From: CAYUYH01 sp964449175
GTDB lineage: Bacteria; Planctomycetota; Phycisphaerae; SM23-33
Direction: 5' to 3'
Length of the DNA: 59,215 nucleotides
Assembly: GCA_964449175.1 (NCBI GenBank)
Contig: CAYUYH010000001.1
Location: 1 to 59,215 of the forward strand
Positions 49,899-58,590 of the stretch are shown here, one piece after another. The position numbers and the translations under genes were made by a program. Numbering within the stretch: position 1 is the stretch's first letter; each line of letters starts with the position of its first letter. The notes under the pieces were generated by a model that ran no database searches, was not told where the DNA came from, and worked only from the letters and a program-made list of their open reading frames with translations.

Positions 49899-50834
49899 AT
49901 GACCAAGGTCTTCGTGACGGGAGCTGCCGGCTACATCGGCTCGGTGCTCGTGCCACGGCTTCTCCAGGCGGGGCATTCCGTGCTGGCCATGGACAACTTT
50001 ATGTACGGCCAGACGTCTCTACTGGACTGCTGCAACGATCCGAAGTTCGAGCTGGTCCGTGGCGACTGCCGCGACCGTGAGCTTCTCGCCCGGTGTCTGG
50101 AGGGGGCTGACTTCGTGCTGCCACTGGCGTGCCTGACCGGCGCGCCGCTGTGCAAGCGAGACCCGGTCGGCGCCAGGACGATCATCGTCGACGCCGTTCG
50201 CGACCTGCTCGAGCTGCGCTCGCCAGGGCAGTGGATCGTCTACCCCACCACCAACAGCGGCTACGGCGTCGGCGAGAAGGGCAAGCACTGCACGGAGGAG
50301 ACGCCGCTGCGCCCGATCAGCCTGTACGGCAAGCTCAAGTGCGAGGCTGAGAAGCTCCTGCTCGACGCCGGCGGCGCGATCACGCTGCGACTGGCGACGG
50401 TCTTCGGCGCCAGCCCGCGAATGCGGACGGACCTGCTGGTCAACGACTTCGTGCTGCGGGCGGTGCGAGACCGCTTCATCATCCTCTTCGAGGCCCATTT
50501 CCAGCGGAACTACCTGCACATTCGCGACGCAGCCGACGCGTTCGTCCACTGCATCGAGAACTTCGACGCGATGGCCGGCGAGCCCTACAACGTGGGCCTC
50601 TCGGATGCGAACATCTCCAAGCTCCAGCTCTGCGAGGAGATTCGCCGGCAGGTGCCGGAGTTCCACATCCAGGAATGCGCCCTGGCCGAGGACCCGGACA
50701 AGCGAGACTACATCGTCTCGAACGCCAAGATCGAGGCGACCGGCTTCAAGGCCCGGCGGACGCTCCAGGAAGGCATCGCCGAGCTGATCAAGGCGTATCG
50801 CGTGCTGCCGACCTTCCCGTACGGCAACGTCTGA
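49899..50834 (+). CDS. Extended short-chain dehydrogenase (NDP-sugar epimerase/dehydratase family)
   Basis: 311 residues. NAD loop VFVTGAAGYIGSVL; LPLACLTGAPLC replaces the common HLAA segment; active-site YGKLK (Tyr143, Lys147) with TTNSGYG supplying the Thr/Ser region; FQRNYLHIRDAADAF and EPYNVGLSDANISK in the C-terminal half. It could be a 4-epimerase or 4,6-dehydratase; the catalytic Asp-Glu pair of 4,6-dehydratases is not obvious (Thr-Asn is at that place), so a 4-epimerase or reductase is more likely. It precedes the DegT gene by 13 bases. Confidence 0.85.
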   Translation: MTKVFVTGAAGYIGSVLVPRLLQAGHSVLAMDNFMYGQTSLLDCCNDPKFELVRGDCRDRELLARCLEGADFVLPLACLTGAPLCKRDPVGARTIIVDAVRDLLELRSPGQWIVYPTTNSGYGVGEKGKHCTEETPLRPISLYGKLKCEAEKLLLDAGGAITLRLATVFGASPRMRTDLLVNDFVLRAVRDRFIILFEAHFQRNYLHIRDAADAFVHCIENFDAMAGEPYNVGLSDANISKLQLCEEIRRQVPEFHIQECALAEDPDKRDYIVSNAKIEATGFKARRTLQEGIAELIKAYRVLPTFPYGNV

Positions 50835-50847
50835 CACGGAGGCGGAC

Positions 50848-52077
50848 ATGAAGAACACGCAGACGAAGGCTGCGGGCGTGCGAATACCGTTCGGCACGAT
50901 CACGATCACGCAGACGGCCAAGGACCTGATCGCCGAGGCGCTCGCCAGTCAGCGGCTGAGCAGCGGGAATCTCGTCCGGCGGCTGGAGCAGCGATTCGCG
51001 GAGCTGACCGGCACGAAGGAGGCGGTGGCGGTCTCGTCCGGTACGGACGCCGACGCCTTGGCACTGGCGGCGCTGCACGACTTCGGCGCGAAGCGCGGCG
51101 ACGAGGTCATCGTGCCAGCCCTGTCGTTCGTGGCCACGGGCAACGCCGTCCTCCAGGCCGGCTTGACCCCCGTGTTCGTGGACATCGAGCGCGAGACGTT
51201 GAACATCAATCCGTCGAAGGTCGCCGCCGCCGTGACCGACCGGACGGTCGCGATCATGCCGGTCCACCTGATGGGCAAGCCGGCTGAGATGGACACGATC
51301 AACGCCGTCGCCGCCGCCCGCGACCTGTTCGTCGTCGAGGACGCCGCAGAGGCACACGGGGCGACCTACAAGGGCCGAAACGTCGGAACTCTCGGCGACA
51401 TGGCCGCTTACAGCCTCTATGTCGCGCACATAATCACGTCCATCGAGGGCGGCATCGTCACGACCGACCGCGAGGACTTCGCCGAGGTGCTCCGCTCCCT
51501 CCGCTCCCACGGGCGTGCGTGCAAGTGCGCCCAGTGCGTGATCAACAGCTCCGGCGGCGCGTGCAAGAGGCGGTTCCAGTACGGCTCGGACGTGCGATTC
51601 GTGTTCGAGCGGATCGGCTTCTCATGCAAGATGAACGAGCTGGAGGCCGCGGTCGGCCTGGGCAGCATGGAGCTGTACGACCAGATCCTCGACATCCGGC
51701 ACAGGAACCTGATCGCCATGTCTGAGGGGATGCGGCAGTTCGCGCCGTACCTGATGACCTTCCGCGAGGAAGAGCACGAGCGCATCGGCCCGCACGCCCT
51801 GCCGATCCTGGTGGCCGAGGATGCGCCCTTCTCGCGCGACGAACTGGTCACGCACCTCGAGCAGGCCGGCATCGACACGCGAAACCTGTTCGCGTCCATG
51901 CCGACGCAGTGCGCGGGGTTCAAGTTCCTCGGCCACTCACTCGGCGAGTTCCCCGAGGCGGAGTACGCCGGCACGCACGGCCTGCACCTCGGCGTGCACC
52001 AGGACCTCGGCCCGGAGCACATCGAGTATCTGATGGACACGCTGGACGGCTTCATCTCAGCCAGGTGCGGGAGGTAG
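50848..52077 (+). CDS. DegT-family PLP enzyme with His in place of Lys and a Cys cluster (3-dehydratase-like)
   Basis: 409 residues, DegT/DnrJ/EryC1/StrS fold: AVSSGTDADALALAAL, GDEVIVPALSFVATGNAV, VVEDAAEAHGA. At the PLP-lysine position the sequence is SLYVAHIITSIEGGIV, with His194, as in the 3-dehydratases ColD and RfbH rather than the aminotransferases. A Cys-rich insert follows (Cys225, 227, 230, 239, the last before KRRF), resembling the 2Fe-2S insert of RfbH/E1, although the RfbH Cys within VEDNCDA is Ala here. Expected reaction: removal of a 3-hydroxyl from a 4-keto sugar nucleotide. Four bases separate it from the next gene. Confidence 0.82.
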   Translation: MKNTQTKAAGVRIPFGTITITQTAKDLIAEALASQRLSSGNLVRRLEQRFAELTGTKEAVAVSSGTDADALALAALHDFGAKRGDEVIVPALSFVATGNAVLQAGLTPVFVDIERETLNINPSKVAAAVTDRTVAIMPVHLMGKPAEMDTINAVAAARDLFVVEDAAEAHGATYKGRNVGTLGDMAAYSLYVAHIITSIEGGIVTTDREDFAEVLRSLRSHGRACKCAQCVINSSGGACKRRFQYGSDVRFVFERIGFSCKMNELEAAVGLGSMELYDQILDIRHRNLIAMSEGMRQFAPYLMTFREEEHERIGPHALPILVAEDAPFSRDELVTHLEQAGIDTRNLFASMPTQCAGFKFLGHSLGEFPEAEYAGTHGLHLGVHQDLGPEHIEYLMDTLDGFISARCGR

Positions 52078-52080
52078 CCC

Positions 52081-53025
52081 GTGCGGACCGACTCGCGGAT
52101 ATACGTCGCCGGCCACACCGGAATGGTGGGCAGCGCCCTCTGCCGCCTGCTTCGGCGGCGCGGCTGCGAGAAGCTGATCCTCCGCACGCGCGCCGAGCTG
52201 GATCTGACGGACAGATCCGCCGTCGAGGAGCTGTTCCGCACCGAGAGGCCGGAGTACGTGTTTCTGGCGGCCGCGATGGTCGGCGGAATCAAGCGCAACG
52301 CCTCGTCGCCGGCTGAGATGATCCACGTGAACCTGGCGATCCAGGACAACGTGATCGACCTCGCCTGGCGGCACGGCGCGGCGAAGCTGCTGTTCATCGC
52401 GTCAGGCTGCACGTATCCCAAGCACTGCCCCGTGCCCATCCGCCCCGAGGCGATGCTCACCGGGCCGATCGAGCCGAGCAACGAGCCGTTCGCCGTCGCC
52501 AAGATCGCCGGCATCCGCATGTGCCAGGCCTACAACGCCCAGTACGGAACGCACTTCATCTCGGTCATACCGGCGACGATGTACGGGCCGGGCGACCACT
52601 TCCACGACGGCGGGCACGTGATCTCCGCGCTGATCGCCAGGTTCCACGCCGCCAAGGCCTCCGGCGCGCCGGCCGTGGAGATATGGGGCACGGGCACGCC
52701 GCGGCGCGAGTTCGTCTACGTTGACGACGCCGCCGAGGCAATGGCGCTGCTGATGGACGCCTGCGACGACAGCGAGGTGGTCCACATCGGCGTCGGCGAG
52801 AGCATGTCGATCGCCGACCTGGCCCGGAAGATCGCCCGCGTCGTCGGCTTCACAGGCGAGATCACCTTCGATACCGCCCGGCCTGACGGCATACCCGAGC
52901 GACTGCTGGACTCCGGCAAGATATCCGAGCTTGGCTGGCGGCCGCGAACGTTGCTCGACGACGGCCTGGCCAAGACCTACGCGTGGTACCTCCAGCAGCT
53001 TCGCTCGGCTGCCGCAGTGAAATAG
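52081..53025 (+). CDS. GDP-L-fucose synthase-like epimerase/reductase with altered active site
   Basis: 314 residues, GTG start. Strong match to Fcl/ColC enzymes: IYVAGHTGMVGSALCRLL, AELDLTD, AAAMVGGIKRN, FIASGCTYPK and AKIAGIRMCQAY. The epimerisation residues Cys110 and His179 are kept, but the YxxxK tyrosine is Phe137 (FAVAK, Lys141 kept). By homology, Tyr is the proton donor for the 4-keto reduction, so the protein may only epimerise C3/C5 or use another donor. With the preceding 3-dehydratase-like enzyme it resembles the ColD-ColC order of colitose synthesis. Confidence 0.85.
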   Translation: MRTDSRIYVAGHTGMVGSALCRLLRRRGCEKLILRTRAELDLTDRSAVEELFRTERPEYVFLAAAMVGGIKRNASSPAEMIHVNLAIQDNVIDLAWRHGAAKLLFIASGCTYPKHCPVPIRPEAMLTGPIEPSNEPFAVAKIAGIRMCQAYNAQYGTHFISVIPATMYGPGDHFHDGGHVISALIARFHAAKASGAPAVEIWGTGTPRREFVYVDDAAEAMALLMDACDDSEVVHIGVGESMSIADLARKIARVVGFTGEITFDTARPDGIPERLLDSGKISELGWRPRTLLDDGLAKTYAWYLQQLRSAAAVK

Positions 53026-53049
53026 GCGACCGAGACTGGCGAGAGGCGA

Positions 53050-53760
53050 ATGGCGGAACGAGACAGCGACACGACGGTGTGCATCCTGGCCGGCGGGCTG
53101 AGCACCCGCCTGCGCCCGCTGACCGACACGATCCCAAAGCCCATGATCCCCGTCGGCGGGCAGCCCTTCCTGCAACTGCTGCTGGAGCACTTCTCGTCGC
53201 TGGGGCATCGGCGCTTCGTCCTCGCCGTCAGCTACCTGTGGGAGCGGATCCGCGACTATTTCGGCGACGGCTCGCAGCTCGGGGCGGAGATCAAGTACTC
53301 CGTCGAGGCCGCCCCGCTCGGCACGGGCGGTGCGACGCTGTGGGCCCAGCCGCTGTGGGGGCCGAGGGCCATCGTGGCCAACGGAGACACGTTCCTTCCC
53401 GAGGACTGGCGCGGCCTGGCCGCGACGCACGCCTCGGCCGGCCTGCCGGCGACGATGGCGCTGGTCCGCCAGGACGACTGCGCCCGCTTTGGCCGGGTCG
53501 AGGTCGCCGGCGGGCGAGTGACCGGCTTCGTCGAGAAGAGTCCAGACGCGGGAAGCGGGTGGATCAACGCCGGCGTGTACGTCCTGGAGGCTGAGGCACT
53601 GACAGCCTTTGAGCGCGGGCAGGCGTTCTCGCTGGAGCGCGACGTGTTCCCCGCCATGGTCGGCCGAATCGCCGCCCATCAGTGCCGCAGCTCGTTCGCA
53701 GACATCGGCACGCCGGAATCCTTGGACGACTTCAGACGCGAGCAGCAGACCGCCCGCTAG
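53050..53760 (+). CDS. Sugar-1-phosphate nucleotidyltransferase (HddC-like)
   Basis: 236 residues: CILAGGLSTRLRPLTDT then PKPMIPVGGQPF as nucleotide loop and Lys, EAAPLGTGGATLWAQ, IVANGDTFLP metal site, FVEKSPDAGSGWINAG. The length and GTGGA motif fit HddC/RmlA-short enzymes that load heptose or mannose 1-phosphate. Pairs logically with the GHMP kinase at 20397. Last gene of the rightward block; a hairpin follows. Confidence 0.84.
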   Translation: MAERDSDTTVCILAGGLSTRLRPLTDTIPKPMIPVGGQPFLQLLLEHFSSLGHRRFVLAVSYLWERIRDYFGDGSQLGAEIKYSVEAAPLGTGGATLWAQPLWGPRAIVANGDTFLPEDWRGLAATHASAGLPATMALVRQDDCARFGRVEVAGGRVTGFVEKSPDAGSGWINAGVYVLEAEALTAFERGQAFSLERDVFPAMVGRIAAHQCRSSFADIGTPESLDDFRREQQTAR

Positions 53761-53773
53761 GCCGCGTGGGGCT

Positions 53774-53819
53774 GGCAACTGTGTTGCACGCGGCGGAATT
53801 CGGCGCGCAACGAGTTGCC
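53774..53819. terminator. Hairpin between convergent genes
   Basis: GGCAACT pairs with AGTTGCC, enclosing a second stem GTTG / CAAC and CGCG / CGCG. It starts 13 bases after the nucleotidyltransferase stop and could serve both convergent units; no T-run is seen. Confidence 0.5.
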
Positions 53820-53895
53820 CGCCCTACTTCCCCGCCCTTCGACTTGCTGCGCTCGCTTCCGACTTCGCCCGCTGGGCTTCGCCGGACACGCAGGA

Positions 53896-55086
53896 CTACG
53901 CCGGGCCGATCTTGCGGATGAACTCCACGCTTCGCGCCGCGACGGCCTCATTGGCGCGCATGTGCATCGGCAGGTTGACGACCTCCCGCGATGCCCGCTC
54001 AGCGGCCGGACACATCCCCGCGGTGTAGCCGTACGCCTCCATCGGCGTCTCCTGCGGATGCAGCGGGCACTCGAACCACGTGCCGATCTCCACGCCACTC
54101 CTTGGCGCGGCCGCGACGGCCTGCTGCTTGTCGGCCACTCGCACCGGATACCGCACGAGCACGGGGTCCATCTCCGCCGGCAGCTCAACGATGGGCAGGC
54201 CCGCCTCGCCGAGCAGACGATCGTAGACTGCCCGCATGGCCCGGCGGTGGTCGATGTTGGCCTGGATCTTGCGCATTTGCCGCCGGCCGGCCCGCGCCTG
54301 CGCGGCGCCCATGCTCGCAAAGAAATCACCCGGCATCTCCGGCGCAAACTCGGCCGTCGAGGACGAGCCGACGACCACGCCCTTCCGCGTCAGCCAGCGG
54401 AACAGGCTCGTCGCCAGTGCGTTCGTTCGCGGGTAGATGAACAGCCGGTAGACGACCCGTTGCAGCCAGAGCATCGTCGCCGCTTGAGCCGACGGCGACT
54501 GGATATAGCGGCTGCAGAGCTCGTCGATCTTGCCCGCCAGCTCCGCGTCGGACGTCGTCGCCATCCCGCCGATGCCGGTTGTGAAGGGCTTGTTCCACTG
54601 GAACGACCAGAACGCCGCCAGGCCGAACGTGCCGCACAACCGGGCGGCGAACGTCGAGCCCATCGCCAGGCAGCAGTCCTCGACCACCGGCAGGCCGTGG
54701 CGGCTGGCGATGTCCATGATCGCGTCCATCTGGCATGGGATGCCGTAGGTGTGCTGGGCGACGATGGCCTTGGTCCGCGGCGTGATGCGCTTCTCGAGAA
54801 GCTCCGGGGCGACGTTGAACGTCTCCGGGGCGATATCCACGAACGTCGGGACCGCTCCAACGTACACGATCGGATTGACGGCCATCACGCACGTGTAGCC
54901 CGGACAGACGACCTCGTCGCCGGCGCCGACGCCCATCGCCCGCAGGATGGCGTACATGGCCACCCGGCCCTTCCAGAAGGCAAACGCCTGCCCGCCGCCC
55001 AGCCACTGGGCGAAGAGCTTCTCGAATTGCTCGATTGCCTGTGCCATTGCGATCGGACGGGCCTTGCCGCCCCCGCTGGGGCCCAT
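53896..55086 (-). CDS. DegT/DnrJ/EryC1/StrS aminotransferase-like protein
   Basis: 396 residues from ATG 55086; an ATG at 55047 is possible. CPGYTCVMAVNPI, PTFVDIAPETFNV, VVEDCCLAMGS and the PLP site WSFQWNKPFTTGIGG with Lys166 present, so this one should be a true aminotransferase, unlike the one at 50848. A helical insert about 215-275 is longer than in ArnB-type enzymes. Ribosome sites are weak at either start. It is a single gene, possibly still part of the glycan locus. Confidence 0.82.
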   Translation of the reverse strand: MGPSGGGKARPIAMAQAIEQFEKLFAQWLGGGQAFAFWKGRVAMYAILRAMGVGAGDEVVCPGYTCVMAVNPIVYVGAVPTFVDIAPETFNVAPELLEKRITPRTKAIVAQHTYGIPCQMDAIMDIASRHGLPVVEDCCLAMGSTFAARLCGTFGLAAFWSFQWNKPFTTGIGGMATTSDAELAGKIDELCSRYIQSPSAQAATMLWLQRVVYRLFIYPRTNALATSLFRWLTRKGVVVGSSSTAEFAPEMPGDFFASMGAAQARAGRRQMRKIQANIDHRRAMRAVYDRLLGEAGLPIVELPAEMDPVLVRYPVRVADKQQAVAAAPRSGVEIGTWFECPLHPQETPMEAYGYTAGMCPAAERASREVVNLPMHMRANEAVAARSVEFIRKIGPA

Positions 55087-55154
55087 GCGGCAATTGTCTC
55101 TGCCGCTGTGCCGGTGTCAATGCCGTTGACGACGCGCTGCCGACGGTCGGCTCG

Positions 55155-55955
55155 CTAGGTCGCGTAGCTGTGCAGCCCCTGGAACGTCGCCGCCAGGTTC
55201 ACCCACAGCAGCGTGACCACAATGGCTGCCAGGCCGGTCAACACGGCCGCAGCATTGGCGTTGGGATACCGCCGGCCGAACGCACGACGGAAGTGCAGAT
55301 ACCACAGGAATACCAGCCACGATGCCAGCGACCACAGCTCCTTGGGGTCCCAGTTCCACCAGTCGCCCCAGGCGATCTTGCCCCAAACTGCCCCGAGTAT
55401 CAGGCCGGCCGTCAGCAGCGGGAATGCCAGCCGCACCATCCTATACGTGCCAAGCTCGTACGGCACGAGCCGCCCGTCGCGCGGCGCCCGGCCGGCCAGT
55501 TGCCCGATCGCTTGGACGCCGGCCTTGGCGAGCATGACATACGCGGCCATGTAGGCGGCCACGTGCGGCGCGAACAGCCCGCTCTGAAGCGCCGGCGGCA
55601 GCATCCGCGGGGCCGGGCTGAAGCGCTCCACGAACCCCGCCGGCAGCAGCAAGGCCGCGGCGATCAGGCAGTCGCCGGCCACGCCGCCCACCCGCAGGAG
55701 TCGCAGGCAGAGAATCGACAGCGGGCAGATGAGCATCCCCAGGCACAGGAACACCTCGAAGAGGTTCTGGAGCGGCACGTGGCCGACGCGATGCCAGTGA
55801 ATGCCGAATGCCGTCGTCGTGGCCGCGAAGCCGAGGACGTACAGCGTCCAGCCCGCCCTGGCCCACCGGGCCAGCATGGTCAGGAACGCCGCCAGGTAGA
55901 GCGCCATCGCGCAGTAGATCCAGGCGCACTCCGGGCTGTCAAACTTGATCGTCAT
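55155..55955 (-). CDS. ccsA: Cytochrome c maturation protein CcsA
   Basis: 266 residues, about eight TM helices. The haem-handling WWD motif is intact (WGDWWNWDPKELWSL, about residues 195-210), with conserved His residues in HWHRVGHVP and PHVAAYM. In system II, CcsA and ResB export haem and attach it to apocytochromes. The start lies 17 bases inside the ResB gene, confirming a coupled pair. Confidence 0.93.
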   Translation of the reverse strand: MTIKFDSPECAWIYCAMALYLAAFLTMLARWARAGWTLYVLGFAATTTAFGIHWHRVGHVPLQNLFEVFLCLGMLICPLSILCLRLLRVGGVAGDCLIAAALLLPAGFVERFSPAPRMLPPALQSGLFAPHVAAYMAAYVMLAKAGVQAIGQLAGRAPRDGRLVPYELGTYRMVRLAFPLLTAGLILGAVWGKIAWGDWWNWDPKELWSLASWLVFLWYLHFRRAFGRRYPNANAAAVLTGLAAIVVTLLWVNLAATFQGLHSYAT

Positions 55956-57033
55956 CGCCGCCTCGCCTCGCGAAGTAGCCCCAGGCCGGCCTGCCCCATA
56001 GCGACCAGAACACCCCCGCGCACAGCAACGCGAACCCCGCCCAGACCGCCGGCAGGCCTGAGTCCGACTTGACCAGCAGCACGGTGTACTGCCCGCCCTC
56101 GTCGTCGCAGGCGTGCTGGTAGAAGTGATAGCCGCCGAAGTGCAGCGGGTCGTTGACCTCGATTGTCTTCTCGGCCGCCTGCTGGCCGGCGGTCAACACG
56201 ACCAGGCTGGACTTGTAGTCCTTCACCGGCCCGACGGGCCTGGCCAGGACCAGGTACGCCGCGCCGTGCGAATGTCCGTCGTGCATCGTCGGCCCCAGCA
56301 ATGGCTCAAGCGACAGCACGCCCGGGGCGTCGCCGCGGGGGATCAGCCACCCGCGCAATTCCTCGCCGCCGCGCGTGACGCGCACCTCCATCGCCGGCAG
56401 GTGAGTCTCGGCATCCGGCTCGGCGCCGCCGCTGTCCGTCGCCCGGGCGCTTGGGATGTATCCCAGCACCTCCACACGGGCGCCGATCAGCTCGACGGCG
56501 ACGGCTCGCCCGGCCGACCAGTGGATTTCCTCCTCCCGCGGCGGGAGGCCGGGTTCGATCGGCGGGGTGACCGCGCCCAGCCGCCACGGGCCAGGCCGGC
56601 TGTAGTACTCGATCCAGAAGTCGCGCAGCGCGACGCTGAACGGCAGCTCGCCGATCTTCCGCCCGTCGGCGTCGATGACGGTCGAGCTGGCGTGGCCGGC
56701 GTCGATGATCATGTAGCCGGTGGGAATCTTCGCGACGCCGAACAGCCTGGCCGCGACGGCGTGGCCGGTGTCGGAACCGTACATCCCCCCCCCGATGACC
56801 AGCAGTGCGCCCAGGTGCGCGGCCAGCAGACCCGGCGAGCGGACGATGCCGCCGGCAAGCACGCCCGCGACCAGCAGCACCGCCAGCACGAGCCAGAACG
56901 CCGTCAGCGGGACGGAGTTGAACAGCGCCTTGGCGGCCTCGGCGCCTATGAACGCGCCGACGACCGAGACGACCGCCAGGGCGGCGATCGCCGTCAGTCC
57001 CGCAAGCATCACTGTGCGGCGCAGGCGCTTCAC
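55939..57033 (-). CDS. resB: Cytochrome c maturation protein ResB (Ccs1)
   Basis: 364 residues. Three N-terminal TM helices, a large periplasmic domain (about 105-330) with the ResB-type HFGGYHFYQHACDDEGGQY segment near its end, and a last TM helix. The periplasmic stretch HDGHSHGAAY may bind metal or haem. Somewhat shorter than classical ResB, as seen in divergent planctomycete forms. Divergent from hemA across a 210-base gap. Confidence 0.85.
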   Translation of the reverse strand: MKRLRRTVMLAGLTAIAALAVVSVVGAFIGAEAAKALFNSVPLTAFWLVLAVLLVAGVLAGGIVRSPGLLAAHLGALLVIGGGMYGSDTGHAVAARLFGVAKIPTGYMIIDAGHASSTVIDADGRKIGELPFSVALRDFWIEYYSRPGPWRLGAVTPPIEPGLPPREEEIHWSAGRAVAVELIGARVEVLGYIPSARATDSGGAEPDAETHLPAMEVRVTRGGEELRGWLIPRGDAPGVLSLEPLLGPTMHDGHSHGAAYLVLARPVGPVKDYKSSLVVLTAGQQAAEKTIEVNDPLHFGGYHFYQHACDDEGGQYTVLLVKSDSGLPAVWAGFALLCAGVFWSLWGRPAWGYFARRGGDDDQV

Positions 57034-57137
57034 GCAATCACCTCAACTCGCTCGACTCGGCGGTCTCGCCGGCCATTATCCACGCCCACCCGTGGGATAC
57101 GCCAGTCGCAAGATCACCGCCGGAGGGCCCTTCGGCC

Positions 57138-57166
57138 TTGACTCGCGCGGCGCGCCGCGATACCAG
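57138..57166 (+). promoter_or_regulatory. Candidate promoter upstream of hemA
   Basis: TTGACT, 17-base spacer, TACCAG. The spacer contains the 14-base palindrome CGCGGCGCGCCGCG (57146-57159), which could be an operator or simply reflect high GC. Confidence 0.4.
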
Positions 57167-57243
57167 AGATTCACGTCGCGACCGTCGCCAGGCAGCCGCC
57201 GCGGCGGCGGCGCCAGGAGGACGCGGCGGATAGAGGCGAACCG

Positions 57244-58590
57244 ATGGAAGTCTCCGCGATCGGTATAAGTCATCACACGGCGCCGCTCGCCGTGCGCGAG
57301 CAGCTTGCCCTGTCAGCCGACCAGGCCAGGGAGCTGCTGCGCGCCATCCACGCCGACGACGTCTTCGAGGAGGCTCTGGTCCTCAGCACCTGCAACCGCA
57401 CCGAGGTGTACTTCGTGTGCAGGAACGCCGCGGACCCGCTGGACTATCTTCTAGGCCTGCTCGGGCGGATCAACGCCCTCCCAGTGGATCTGGAGCAGTC
57501 GATGTTCTATCGCCACGACGGCGCCGAGGCCGTCAGGCACCTGTTCCGCGTGGCCGCCGCCTTGGACTCGCAGATCGTCGGCGAGCACCAGATCATCGCC
57601 CAGGTCAAGCTGGCCTATCGCATGGCGTTGGAGGAGCGGACGGCGCGCTTCCTGCTGAACAAGCTGCTGCACTTCTCGTTCCGCGTCAGCAAGGCCGTGC
57701 GGACGGAGACGGAGCTGGGCCGCGGCTCGGTCAGCGTGGCCGAGGCGGCTGTGGACCTGGCCGGCGAGGTGATGGGTGCACTGGCGGGCAAGACGGTCCT
57801 GCTCGTCGGCGCCGGCCAGACCGCTGCCCTGGCGGCACGCGCGCTGATGCGGCGTGACGTCGGCCGAATCGTCGTCGCCAGCCGCACGATCGCCCGGGCT
57901 AAAGAAGCAGCCGCCCGACTGCTGCAACTGGCGGACGAGGATAACGGCACGCGCCGGCGCGGCGCGGCGCCGCAGTCGAAGCAGCGCCCGCAGACTCAGG
58001 CCATCGATCTGGCGGCGATACCGGAGGTGATCGGCGAGGCGGACCTTGTTATCTGCTCGACGAGCTCGCCCGACTTCGTCCTGACGCGTAAGCGGTTTGC
58101 GGGGGCGATCGGCAGGTCGCCGCGACCCATCTGCATCGTCGACATCGCCGTGCCGCGCGACGTCGAGCCGGCCCTCGGCGAGCTGCCCAATGTGCATCTC
58201 CACAACATCGACGACCTCGACCGCATGGTGGCCGACAACATCCAGCGGCGGCGGGGCGAGATCCCCAAGGCCGAGGCGATTGTCGACGAGGGCGTCCGCG
58301 ACTTCGCCCGGTGGTTCGACTCGCTCCAGATCGTCCCGACCATCAAGCTGCTGCGGCGGCGGTTTCGCGACTTCGAACAGGCCGAGCTCCGCAGGCACGC
58401 CGGCAGGTTCGCCGACGGCAACCGCGACCAGCTCGAGCAATACACTCGGAGGCTGTGCAACCAGATCGTCCACCGCCCGATCGCCTTCCTGCGCGAGATG
58501 TCGACCGACTCGCGCGTCAGCGACCAACTGGCGGCGGCCGAGATGGTGCGGAAGGTCTTCGACCTCGACGCACTGGAGCAGGACGAATGA
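57244..58590 (+). CDS. hemA: Glutamyl-tRNA reductase
   Basis: 448 residues; first step of C5-pathway haem synthesis, reducing glutamyl-tRNA to glutamate-1-semialdehyde. ISHHTAPLAVREQLAL, catalytic Cys50 in LSTCNRTEVYF, GEHQIIAQVK, NADP loop VLLVGAGQTAALAAR, and IVDIAVPRDVEP; the C-terminal helical dimerisation domain is complete. A Gly/Arg/Gln-rich insert around residues 235-255 is unusual. Its stop overlaps the hemC start (ATGA). Nearby ccsA/resB link haem supply and cytochrome c maturation. Confidence 0.95.
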   Translation: MEVSAIGISHHTAPLAVREQLALSADQARELLRAIHADDVFEEALVLSTCNRTEVYFVCRNAADPLDYLLGLLGRINALPVDLEQSMFYRHDGAEAVRHLFRVAAALDSQIVGEHQIIAQVKLAYRMALEERTARFLLNKLLHFSFRVSKAVRTETELGRGSVSVAEAAVDLAGEVMGALAGKTVLLVGAGQTAALAARALMRRDVGRIVVASRTIARAKEAAARLLQLADEDNGTRRRGAAPQSKQRPQTQAIDLAAIPEVIGEADLVICSTSSPDFVLTRKRFAGAIGRSPRPICIVDIAVPRDVEPALGELPNVHLHNIDDLDRMVADNIQRRRGEIPKAEAIVDEGVRDFARWFDSLQIVPTIKLLRRRFRDFEQAELRRHAGRFADGNRDQLEQYTRRLCNQIVHRPIAFLREMSTDSRVSDQLAAAEMVRKVFDLDALEQDE

